From contig NZ_JAHENT010000117.1 in assembly GCF_018609725.1 (NCBI RefSeq), forward strand, positions 1-42,812: a stretch of 42,812 bases of DNA. Reading direction: 5' to 3'. Positions 16,760 through 23,840 of the stretch are shown one piece after another. Positions within the stretch are counted from its first letter, which is position 1. The number at the start of each line of letters is the position of its first letter. Source of the DNA: Methanohalobium sp. (lineage in GTDB: Archaea; Halobacteriota; Methanosarcinia; Methanosarcinales; Methanosarcinaceae). The notes under the pieces are model-generated. The model saw nothing but the letters and a program-made list of their open reading frames with translations. It was not told the DNA's origin and did no database searches. The position numbers and the translations under genes are program-made.

Positions 16760-17767
16760 TTATTCTACAATGGCTTTCAGGAAGTCTCTTTCTGTAATTA
16801 TTCCTATAAATTCACCATTATCAATTATTGGTAGAGAACCTACATTATTTTCCTGCATAAGGCTTGCTGCTTCGCCAAGGTCTTTATCAGAAGTTGTCCA
16901 GACTACATCTTTTGTAATCATTGAACTTATAGGCTCGTTTAAAGGTTCATGTACATTACCTGTTATAAGTTTTTCAAAGGCTTTACCACTCCCAAGGTAA
17001 TTCATAATATTTGTTGCAGTAACAATTCCAAGTAATATACTGTCTTTGACTACCGGCAATCTTCTAAAGCCTTCATTCATCATAATTCTTGCAGTTTCTT
17101 CTATAGTAGCATTGGATTTAACTCTCATCACGTTTTTGTTCATGTATTCTCCAACACTTTTGTTTGTATAAACTCCATCAATAAACTGCAAAAAATCACG
17201 TTCTGTACAGATTGCACGGACACGAAAGTCCTCGTCCACAACCGGTAGACCACCGATGTTTTTGGTATTCATTGTGTTAAGTGCTTCATCTATACTGTCT
17301 GTGTTATGGAGATATACTATGTCGTTTTCCATTATTTCTCGTATTTCCGCGTTTATTGCTGCTATAAGATTTCCGTTATAATGGTTTTCAACAAGTAGGT
17401 TTTTATCTCCACCACCCATGAAATTTATAATATCAACAGAGGTTACAATTCCTTCAAGGCGGCTGGTACCAGCGTCAGTAATGGGTATACGTCTAAAACC
17501 TTTGTTCATCATTGTTTTGATTGCACCCATTATAGTTGTTGTTGGTGGAACAGTTATAACATCCCTTTTGGCAATAGCCATTATGTCTCCTTCATGTTCT
17601 GCTTCATGCCCCTGAAAATCCACTGGACCAAGTTCTTGGACTCCATCGGTTGTATGGAGTTGAGGGTCTTTTTTTCTGGATATTTTTTCTTTATCCTGTG
17701 CATGCATCTTTTCTTGCATTCTAACTTTTTTTTCCGAAACTATATTCCTTTTTTCTCTTATATCCAA
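16760..17767 (-). CDS. Four-CBS-domain protein with charged N-terminal extension, array member 3
   Basis: A 335-residue protein with a basic/acidic N-terminal extension of about 60 residues (KVRMQEKMHAQDKEK and following) before four CBS domains. Domains one and three share a distinctive MMNxGFRRxP motif, and domains two and four an NxGxLPxxD motif, so the protein looks like a duplicated CBS pair. The start is best placed at the TTG at 17767: the sequence GGTGAT (17777-17772) is the ribosome site, and the GTG at 17776 lies inside it. The extension may bind RNA, DNA or a partner. It is 39 bases from the preceding gene of the array. Confidence 0.86.
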   Translation of the reverse strand: MDIREKRNIVSEKKVRMQEKMHAQDKEKISRKKDPQLHTTDGVQELGPVDFQGHEAEHEGDIMAIAKRDVITVPPTTTIMGAIKTMMNKGFRRIPITDAGTSRLEGIVTSVDIINFMGGGDKNLLVENHYNGNLIAAINAEIREIMENDIVYLHNTDSIDEALNTMNTKNIGGLPVVDEDFRVRAICTERDFLQFIDGVYTNKSVGEYMNKNVMRVKSNATIEETARIMMNEGFRRLPVVKDSILLGIVTATNIMNYLGSGKAFEKLITGNVHEPLNEPISSMITKDVVWTTSDKDLGEAASLMQENNVGSLPIIDNGEFIGIITERDFLKAIVE

Positions 17768-17806
17768 AGTAATCACCTTAAATTAATTTTTATGGTTTAT
17801 TTCTTA

Positions 17807-18574
17807 TTATCTCAGACATGCTTCCAGTAGGTCGTTCCTGTCTACAATTCCTACCACTTTATTGTTGTTTACAACTGTTAACCTTCCTACGTCATAGTGA
17901 ATAATCTTGTCTATGGCTTCTGTAATAGGAGTATCAGGAGTTATTGTATAGGTCGGAGTGGACATTATCTTTTCAACTCTGGAACTTTTTTCAGGAGAAT
18001 TTATTCTTGCATGTCCTGATTTGATGATATCCCTTCTGGTAATCACACCCATTGGTTCATTTTTCTGGTTAACAACAGGTATGCCGGTATAGTCCCAATC
18101 CAGCATATTGTTCCATATTCTTGCTACATTATCATCGGTATAGCATGTTATTACTTTTGTATTCATAATTTCGCCGATTGTCTCTGGTGATCGCCTTGAA
18201 GGGTTTATTTTTTCCAGTAAATCACGGTTGCTTATAATCCCAGCAAGCTTTTTCTCGGTTGTTGATACCATAACTGGTGACCTATGTAATTTAGCATCCA
18301 AAAGGAGTTTTGATGCTTTCAAAATATCAGTACCCTGTAAGATAGTTGGGAATACACGTTCAAAACCTTTTACAGTTAAATTGGATTTGGTGGATGTGAT
18401 ATTTAGTATATCCTGGTCGGTAAGAAGACCTGTTACATGATTTGAATCATGATTATCTACAACAGGAACACTTCGCAAAAAATAATCTCTCATTAGTTGT
18501 CTTGCATGGGTAATATAATCGTTCTCAGTTACTTTTACCGGATCTTTTGTCATTATATCTTCTACTACTGTCAT
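17807..18574 (-). CDS. Four-CBS-domain protein, array member 2
   Basis: A 255-residue protein of four CBS domains. Segments VEDIMTKDPVKV, KGFERVFPTIL, IGEIMNTKVITC and VEKIMSTPTYTI mark the domains; the second lacks the usual D-I-M start and is the most diverged. Strand endings GLLTDQDI, GIISNRDL, GVITRRDI and GIVDRNDL carry the S/T-x-x-D signature used for ribose binding in CBS proteins, so nucleotide binding is plausible. A GGGGGAT ribosome site precedes the ATG. No fused effector domain. It is 45 bases downstream of the first array gene. Confidence 0.87.
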   Translation of the reverse strand: MTVVEDIMTKDPVKVTENDYITHARQLMRDYFLRSVPVVDNHDSNHVTGLLTDQDILNITSTKSNLTVKGFERVFPTILQGTDILKASKLLLDAKLHRSPVMVSTTEKKLAGIISNRDLLEKINPSRRSPETIGEIMNTKVITCYTDDNVARIWNNMLDWDYTGIPVVNQKNEPMGVITRRDIIKSGHARINSPEKSSRVEKIMSTPTYTITPDTPITEAIDKIIHYDVGRLTVVNNNKVVGIVDRNDLLEACLR

Positions 18575-18619
18575 GTAATCCCCCTTTAATCATTAACAAC
18601 ATAAACTATGAACAAATAG

Positions 18620-19255
18620 TTATGTATTATCTCTACAACTTTCGCACAACATCATGCCATTAAACATTTTAAGGTATTCTGAAAAAGTTCCACAATATTC
18701 ACAAATCCCCTGTTCGACGCTCTGAGATGTTTCAGATTGTTCACTGCTTGTTTCTATATCCGAATTTATTGTAAAGTACTGTCCCTGGTTCATTTCGATT
18801 AAATTTTTCAAAATTGTATTAAGTCCTGAAGAGATTGTCAGTATATCCCGGTCAGTGATGAACCCTACAATTTTGTCATCCTGCATTACTATAAGCCTTC
18901 GAATGTTGGATTTTACCATCAATTCCGCTGCATCGATTACACTGGTTGAAGGTTTAGTGGTTATAAGTGGTGAAGACATGACTTCACCGGCGGTTATTCT
19001 GGAAGGTCTGATATCTCCTGTTAATATTTTTTTAACCAGGTCTCTTTCAGTTATGACTCCAACAGGGTCATTGTTTTGCATAATTATGATACTTCCAACA
19101 TTGTTTTTGCTCATTTCTTTAGCAACATCAACCACACTAGTATCGATATCTATTGTATAAACGCTTTTGTTCATTATTTCGTGAACTGTCAAATTGTCGT
19201 CAAGTTCCTTATATGGTTCACCCGCTTCAATATCTTTCTGAGTTCCTAATGCCAT
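18620..19255 (-). CDS. Two-CBS-domain protein with C-terminal zinc ribbon, array member 1
   Basis: First gene of the five-gene CBS array, 211 residues. Two canonical CBS domains (VHEIMNKSVYTI to GVITERDL, and AGEVMSSPLITT to GFITDRDI) are followed by a linker and a C-terminal C-x2-C ... C-x2-C element (CEYCGTF and CESCRDN), a probable zinc ribbon. Archaeal CBS-zinc-ribbon proteins are known, and their ribbon may bind nucleic acid or protein. I start at the ATG at 19255; the in-frame GTG at 19264 lies in the GTGAT ribosome site. A TATA box at 19332-19340 on the minus strand probably drives the whole array. Confidence 0.88.
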   Translation of the reverse strand: MALGTQKDIEAGEPYKELDDNLTVHEIMNKSVYTIDIDTSVVDVAKEMSKNNVGSIIIMQNNDPVGVITERDLVKKILTGDIRPSRITAGEVMSSPLITTKPSTSVIDAAELMVKSNIRRLIVMQDDKIVGFITDRDILTISSGLNTILKNLIEMNQGQYFTINSDIETSSEQSETSQSVEQGICEYCGTFSEYLKMFNGMMLCESCRDNT

Positions 19256-19331
19256 AGGTATCACTTTATTTGTTTAATCGTTCAATATCGACCCACATTC
19301 TGTCCCACCTTTTAGAGTATCTATACGATGG

Positions 19332-19340
19332 TATTTATAG
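19332..19340 (-). promoter_or_regulatory. TATA box for the CBS gene array
   Basis: On the minus strand this reads CTATAAATA. The predicted transcription start near 19310 gives a leader of about 55 bases before the first CBS gene. No other strong promoter is obvious in the short gaps of the array. Confidence 0.45.
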
Positions 19341-19466
19341 ATGTTTGTAATCTGCAGGCTTTATTACTACACATCTACCATAATTTACTTAAGTGTAATA
19401 TTAGGGCAAAATGATAATACAAATAATCCAAAATTGGATAAAAAAATAAAAAGAAATATTTCGGCT

Positions 19467-20006
19467 TTATTGGGTGTAGTCCATACACATGTCAACAAAC
19501 CCTTCAGTTTGCCATTCCAGTAATTTTTCTTCGTTTTCGGTAAGTTTTGTCTCCAAACCTTCAAATAACCCGATAAATCCGACAAGTGCCAGTATGTTTA
19601 CATTTTCTATAGTTTCTTTTTTAAGTACACCATATTTCATCAATTCTATAACGCGTTTCCAGAAAACAGGACTGTTTCGAAGTATTTCTGCTTGAGTAAA
19701 TAATATTTCATCGATTTTCAGGTCACTGTTTAACTCATCCAGTAAATCCTTTGATAATTTCTTTTTTCCTTTTTCTGTTATTGAATCTATTTTTAATTGT
19801 CCATTTTCTTTTTTGGTTTTAATGTAGCCTTCCCTTTCGAGTCTTAGGTTTTGTGACTCAGTTTCTTTTTTGTTGTATTTTTCGTTTTCAATTGTTCTTC
19901 TGTTTAATTCTTCAGCGTTGTTTACAGGACAGCTAATACAATCTCCTCGGGGATGGATACATTCTAAGTCTGTTTTTTGGCAATAAAAACATTCGTTTTT
20001 TATCAT
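19467..20006 (-). CDS. Uncharacterised cysteine-cluster protein with winged-helix-like middle
   Basis: A 179-residue protein that I cannot name. The first 26 residues hold C6-x2-C9, C16, C23-x2-C26 and H18, a likely zinc-binding knuckle. The middle (about 50-90) reads LRLEREGYIKTKKENGQLKIDSITEKGKKKL, which resembles the recognition helix and wing of archaeal winged-helix regulators. The C-terminal half is helical and acidic (FIGLFEGLETKLTENEEKLLEW). A TATA-like box within an AGTC...GACT quasi-palindrome lies at about 20035-20050 on the minus strand. A DNA- or RNA-binding regulator is plausible. It is a stand-alone gene. Confidence 0.65.
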   Translation of the reverse strand: MIKNECFYCQKTDLECIHPRGDCISCPVNNAEELNRRTIENEKYNKKETESQNLRLEREGYIKTKKENGQLKIDSITEKGKKKLSKDLLDELNSDLKIDEILFTQAEILRNSPVFWKRVIELMKYGVLKKETIENVNILALVGFIGLFEGLETKLTENEEKLLEWQTEGFVDMCMDYTQ

Positions 20007-20271
20007 CGTTTTTCCACTCGGTTATTGTTTTTAGTCACTATATAGACTATTTCCCAGATTCTTAATCTTCTACTCCCCTCACGTCGTCAATAGGAAATTC
20101 TCAAGATTTGCAAGATGTAAATTTATGGTTCAGCTGATTGTATGATTTGGGCTGATACATCCAAGTATACTAAAAGTAATTGATATATTTTTATTCTTTT
20201 ACATCTTAAAAATAAAAAATTAGCAATTTTAACTATTATTATTTTCAATCTGATTTTAAAGCTACTATTTT

Positions 20272-20280
20272 TTTATAATA
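20272..20280 (+). promoter_or_regulatory. TATA box of the RHH coiled-coil gene
   Basis: TTTATAATA centred at 20276; the ATG at 20303 is 27 bases away, so transcription should start on the start codon. No ribosome site is visible, supporting a leaderless mRNA. Confidence 0.55.
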
Positions 20281-20302
20281 TGTAATACAATATTTTTACT
20301 GT

Positions 20303-20761
20303 ATGTCAAAGGTTAAAATCAATACAAGTATACCTCAGGAATACAAAGAGATGATTGAACAATCAAGGTACAGTCAAACGTATTGTGTTACAGAAGCTTT
20401 AAGGCAGTTTTTTTATGGTTCCGATGTTCAAAATCATGAGACATCATCAGATGAAAACAAAAATAGCGGTGTGGATGTATCGGTTTATGAAGAAAGAATA
20501 CAGGAACTAAAGCAGGACAAAGAAAGACTTTACAAACTGCTCGGTAACAAAGATTTGCAACTACAAAACAAAGATAACCAGCTCACTGAAAAAGACAACC
20601 AGCTTAAAAACAAGGAATATCAAATAAGTTCAATGTTTCACAAAATAAATACTGTAGAACAGAAGCAGAACAACAAACCCCACCTGACAGACCATCTGGA
20701 AACAGATGACGGCAACCCCGGGTTATTAAAACGTCTAAAATCCAAGTTTACGAATAATTAA
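20303..20761 (+). CDS. Small ribbon-helix-helix-like protein with coiled coil
   Basis: A 152-residue protein. The N-terminal KVKINTSIPQEYKEMIEQSRYSQTYCVTEALRQFFYG has the strand-helix-helix pattern of ribbon-helix-helix DNA-binding domains. From about residue 55 to 115 it is a coiled coil with repeats of KDNQLTEKDNQLKNKEYQ type, and the C-terminus is basic (LLKRLKSKFTNN). Such an architecture is common in plasmid and chromosomal small regulators or tethers. It is leaderless and isolated, 7 bases from the end of the convergent RPA gene. The 296 bases before it hold only AT-rich promoter sequence. Function is not assignable beyond likely DNA binding. Confidence 0.7.
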   Translation: MSKVKINTSIPQEYKEMIEQSRYSQTYCVTEALRQFFYGSDVQNHETSSDENKNSGVDVSVYEERIQELKQDKERLYKLLGNKDLQLQNKDNQLTEKDNQLKNKEYQISSMFHKINTVEQKQNNKPHLTDHLETDDGNPGLLKRLKSKFTNN

Positions 20762-20768
20762 AGTAGGG

Positions 20769-21905
20769 TTACAAAAATACGACCCTGCTTCTGTTTCCTG
20801 CACTTAATTCAACATCATCCTGATAACCGGGTTTTGAAGTTGCATCAATGACCTGTATTTTGGAATCGAAATCCAACCGCTCTATCAAATTGGCTTTTTC
20901 ACCCCATAAGGCTATCCGTATCCGACCGGTATCATCCGAAAGGTAAATATTGGCTACTGTATTGGTTGATCCATCTTTTTTTGTAAACTCTTTCATATCT
21001 CCAAGACCTGAGACAGCACCCTCTACAGAATAGAGTTTCCGAGATGATGCATCAATCTCTTCTATAGGAGTGAAATGTTCCTTGTAATCTACATTAGTGT
21101 TTGTCTTTTTAATTAACCCGTAATTGCCAATCTGGATTTCAACTTCCTGATTGTAATTATTTGTACGGGCAAATCCATTGATTATTTCTACATTATCATT
21201 ATAATCAACTTCTTTGACAAGGTCTGCTTTGTCGTCCCATAATGTCACTTTGATTTTTCCGGTGTCATCTCCTATCTGAAGGTTGCTGACTCGACCCTGT
21301 GAACCGTCTTTTCTTTGGAAGGTTTTAACATCCCATATATTAAGAACCTTGCCCAGTATATTGATGTCTCCGGTTCCATCTTCTATATTTTCAATTTTTT
21401 GTGAATTGGCTGATGTGTCTATATGTTCACCCGCTTCATCGATTGTACCGTATTGACCAATGTGTACTTCCAGACCTTTGTACCCTTCTTTTGCGTAACC
21501 GCTTATCTGAAGACTCTGGTCTACTTCAAATTCACCGGATTCTATCAAACTGGCTTTATCATCCCATAATGTTAACCTGATAGAGCCTGTTTCATCTGCT
21601 ACTATAAGGTTTCCTACTTTCCCTTCTGTACCATCGTTTTTATTAAAATTCTTGGTATCAAAAACAGATATCACTTTTGCGATAAATTTAACGTTGTTGT
21701 TGGGGCTGATATCTGAAATTTTTACCACATCATTTCCGGTTTCACTGACTCCAAGGTCGTTGGCAACGAGTAGTGCGGCAGTTTTTCTATCACATAAACC
21801 GCTCATTTGTTCAACCTTTTCATCTACTTTGGATAGGAAATCTTCCCTGCTAATCGAATCTTCAAGTTTATCATAGATTTTATCTATTTCTTCGGTTTCA
21901 CTCAT
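20769..21905 (-). CDS. Replication protein A homologue (three OB folds)
   Basis: Single-stranded DNA-binding protein of the euryarchaeal RPA type, 378 residues. An N-terminal helical region (about 1-55) is followed by three OB folds (about 70-155, 175-260, 285-375). Each repeats the same core, of the form KDGS-x-G-x-V-x-N-L followed by DDTGKIKVTLWDDKA, so they arose by internal duplication. Methanosarcina has a four-OB RPA1 and two-OB RPA2/RPA3 with zinc fingers; this one has three OBs and no zinc finger. The GGTGTT element before the ATG can serve as ribosome site. A TATA-like box lies about 50 bases upstream. Expected to act in replication and repair. Confidence 0.88.
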   Translation of the reverse strand: MSETEEIDKIYDKLEDSISREDFLSKVDEKVEQMSGLCDRKTAALLVANDLGVSETGNDVVKISDISPNNNVKFIAKVISVFDTKNFNKNDGTEGKVGNLIVADETGSIRLTLWDDKASLIESGEFEVDQSLQISGYAKEGYKGLEVHIGQYGTIDEAGEHIDTSANSQKIENIEDGTGDINILGKVLNIWDVKTFQRKDGSQGRVSNLQIGDDTGKIKVTLWDDKADLVKEVDYNDNVEIINGFARTNNYNQEVEIQIGNYGLIKKTNTNVDYKEHFTPIEEIDASSRKLYSVEGAVSGLGDMKEFTKKDGSTNTVANIYLSDDTGRIRIALWGEKANLIERLDFDSKIQVIDATSKPGYQDDVELSAGNRSRVVFL

Positions 21906-22108
21906 GGTAACACCAGTGATGGATTAATTATTAAAGGTAACTATCAATTTAATTTTGCTACATAAATAAAAATATTTAATTAATTTAATTCTTTAACCAA
22001 TATTTATAATAATTTGTTTGAAAAAATACGAAATTATTACTCATTTTTGTAGGTATTTTCTTGAGGGGAGTGTGTATCTACTACTAAAAAGAAAGTTCAG
22101 GTTTTATA

Positions 22109-22128
22109 AAATAATTTGTAAATTATTT
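22109..22128. other. Near-perfect palindrome followed by a T-run upstream of kptA
   Basis: AAATAATTT, centre GT, AAATTATTT, followed by more T. It lies in the 281-base divergent region between rpa and kptA, along with a 12-base direct repeat TTTTTGTAGGTA at 22044-22055 and 22173-22184, the second copy abutting the kptA start. It could be a terminator, operator or leader hairpin. Confidence 0.35.
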
Positions 22129-22186
22129 TTTTGTTAAGTTTTGGCAAGATATATTAACAATAAATAACATTGTTTTTGTAGGTACA

Positions 22187-22813
22187 ATGATTCGTAAATG
22201 TAATGAACATGGCTATTTCAGAGGCGAAGTCTGTCCTGAATGTAATACAAAAGGCAGACATGTTCTTGGTGACCGTTATGAAGAACGACTGGGAAAATTC
22301 GTATCTGGAGCATTGAGACATTTTCCAAATGCAACAGGTTTAGATATGGATAAAAAAGGTTGGGTAAACCTTGACCAGTTTTGTAATGCTTTAAAGCAGA
22401 AATATAAATGGGCAACGAAAGAATCATTAATATCTCTTGTAGAATCTGACATTAAAAACCGATATGAAATCGATGGCGAATATTTGAGAGCTTGCTATGG
22501 ACACTCGGTAGATGTAGAACTTAACCATTCCGAATGCGAACTTCCATATTTATACTATGGGGTAAGCCAGGAAGAGGCGGATATGATTCTTGAGAATGGT
22601 ATAAAACCCGTACATCAGCAGTATGTCCATTTAAGTACATCATATGACAAAGCAAATGATGCTGCACAGGTTCATACAGATAATCCTATAATAATAAAAA
22701 TAGACGCAGATGTTGCAAGAGAAGATGGAATGTCATTCATGTCTGCAACAGATGAAATTGTTTTGGTTAAACAGGTGCCATCAGAGTATTTAAGTGTTGC
22801 AAATTTTGATTGA
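22187..22813 (+). CDS. kptA: RNA 2'-phosphotransferase KptA/Tpt1
   Basis: Homologue of Tpt1/KptA, which transfers a splice-junction 2'-phosphate of RNA to NAD+, giving ADP-ribose 1'',2''-cyclic phosphate. The N-terminus has the archaeal zinc knuckle (C5, H8, C16, C19). The active-site signature R44-H45 in ALRHFP, R101-ACYGH-S and Y147-V-H148-L-S are present. The usual YHG motif reads Y123-Y124-G, so the histidine is replaced. Length (208) is normal for archaeal members. In archaea, tRNA splicing does not leave a 2'-phosphate, so the natural substrate is unclear. The gene converges on rtcA, another RNA-end enzyme, with a 22-base gap. TAGGT upstream of the ATG may be the ribosome site. Confidence 0.88.
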   Translation: MIRKCNEHGYFRGEVCPECNTKGRHVLGDRYEERLGKFVSGALRHFPNATGLDMDKKGWVNLDQFCNALKQKYKWATKESLISLVESDIKNRYEIDGEYLRACYGHSVDVELNHSECELPYLYYGVSQEEADMILENGIKPVHQQYVHLSTSYDKANDAAQVHTDNPIIIKIDADVAREDGMSFMSATDEIVLVKQVPSEYLSVANFD

Positions 22814-22835
22814 TATAATTGAATGAAATGTTTGG

Positions 22836-23840
22836 TCACTGGGAGGTGACCCGAAATAATCCGTTTTCTTCCATTATATTAAATTCAACATCAAGAAATT
22901 GTTTGGTAACCCATATGTTTGTTTTTGTGTGTTGGGTAATATCTCTAACAGTATAAGAACATCCCAGAAAAAGTCCCATATAGGGTATTAACTGGTCAGC
23001 AAGATTTATATCAACATCTTCTCCGGATACCAATTCAATGCTTACATTATCTGCAGCCATTTTCCCGACTTCTTCTGCAGGAAAACCTCTTTTTCCCAGC
23101 GCACTACCACCACACAAATTTCTCCATAATGTAATACCAGTACCTGTAGAGGGATTGTTTGTGACTTCGGTGGCAATATTACAATCAAAATTTTTATGAT
23201 TAAGATGGTAGATAGCAGATTCAGCCTGTCTCTGTGAGATATGTTCAGGCAGGTTTGAACAATGTGATATACCATAAATTTTGGAAACTGTTGATTTTTG
23301 ATTGGAAAAATCAAATTTGTGAAGTTTTTTAGGTTTCAAGTTTGCATACACAATTCCCATACCTTTTGGGTAGTAACCACGTCTGATGTTTTTTATTTCA
23401 CATGTGTAACCCATTTTTGATAGAGCTGTAACTGTTACATGTTTTAGATAATCAATTGTTGGAGACCAGGCTACATCTGTTCCCCCTGTTATTTTGAGCT
23501 GGATATCTTCGTTGGATCTTATAACCAGTGGCATTATACACTGTAACAATAGGGTTATACTTCCTGCAGTTTTTATATCAACGTCGAAGTAACCCCCCTT
23601 TATTTCACCTGGAAAAAAACTGATACATGATGACCCCGAATATACTCCATCAATTTGTGCATTGCAAATACGTGCAGCAGTTTCAAGAGTTTTTATATGC
23701 TGTTGTTTGAGTCCTGGATTTGAACGAAATTTGCGTATGTTATAAATTTTCACATTTTTACCGGTAGTGGCAGATAGAGCAATCGCAGTTCTGACGATTT
23801 GACCTCCGCCTTCACCATATGATCCGTCGATTTCAATCAT
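22836..23840 (-). CDS. rtcA: RNA 3'-terminal phosphate cyclase RtcA
   Basis: Converts RNA 3'-phosphate to a 2',3'-cyclic phosphate through a covalent histidine-AMP intermediate. The N-terminal IDGSYGEGGGQIVRTA and the FRSNPGLKQQH segments are hallmarks of RtcA and exclude the nucleolar Rcl1 branch. The nucleophile is predicted as H304 in TQHTKTNI. The length of 334 residues is typical. The frame is open to 23882, but the true start is the ATG at 23840 (MIEIDGSYG), which overlaps the end of the upstream flavoenzyme gene by 8 bases, so the two are translationally coupled. It faces kptA tail to tail. Confidence 0.94.
   Translation of the reverse strand: MIEIDGSYGEGGGQIVRTAIALSATTGKNVKIYNIRKFRSNPGLKQQHIKTLETAARICNAQIDGVYSGSSCISFFPGEIKGGYFDVDIKTAGSITLLLQCIMPLVIRSNEDIQLKITGGTDVAWSPTIDYLKHVTVTALSKMGYTCEIKNIRRGYYPKGMGIVYANLKPKKLHKFDFSNQKSTVSKIYGISHCSNLPEHISQRQAESAIYHLNHKNFDCNIATEVTNNPSTGTGITLWRNLCGGSALGKRGFPAEEVGKMAADNVSIELVSGEDVDINLADQLIPYMGLFLGCSYTVRDITQHTKTNIWVTKQFLDVEFNIMEENGLFRVTSQ

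Noticed and set aside
22072-22137. Possible 21-codon leader peptide starting with GTG before kptA
   Set aside because: The GAGGGGAG element is only one base from the GTG, too close to act as a ribosome site, and the frame is simply AT-rich sequence over the hairpin.
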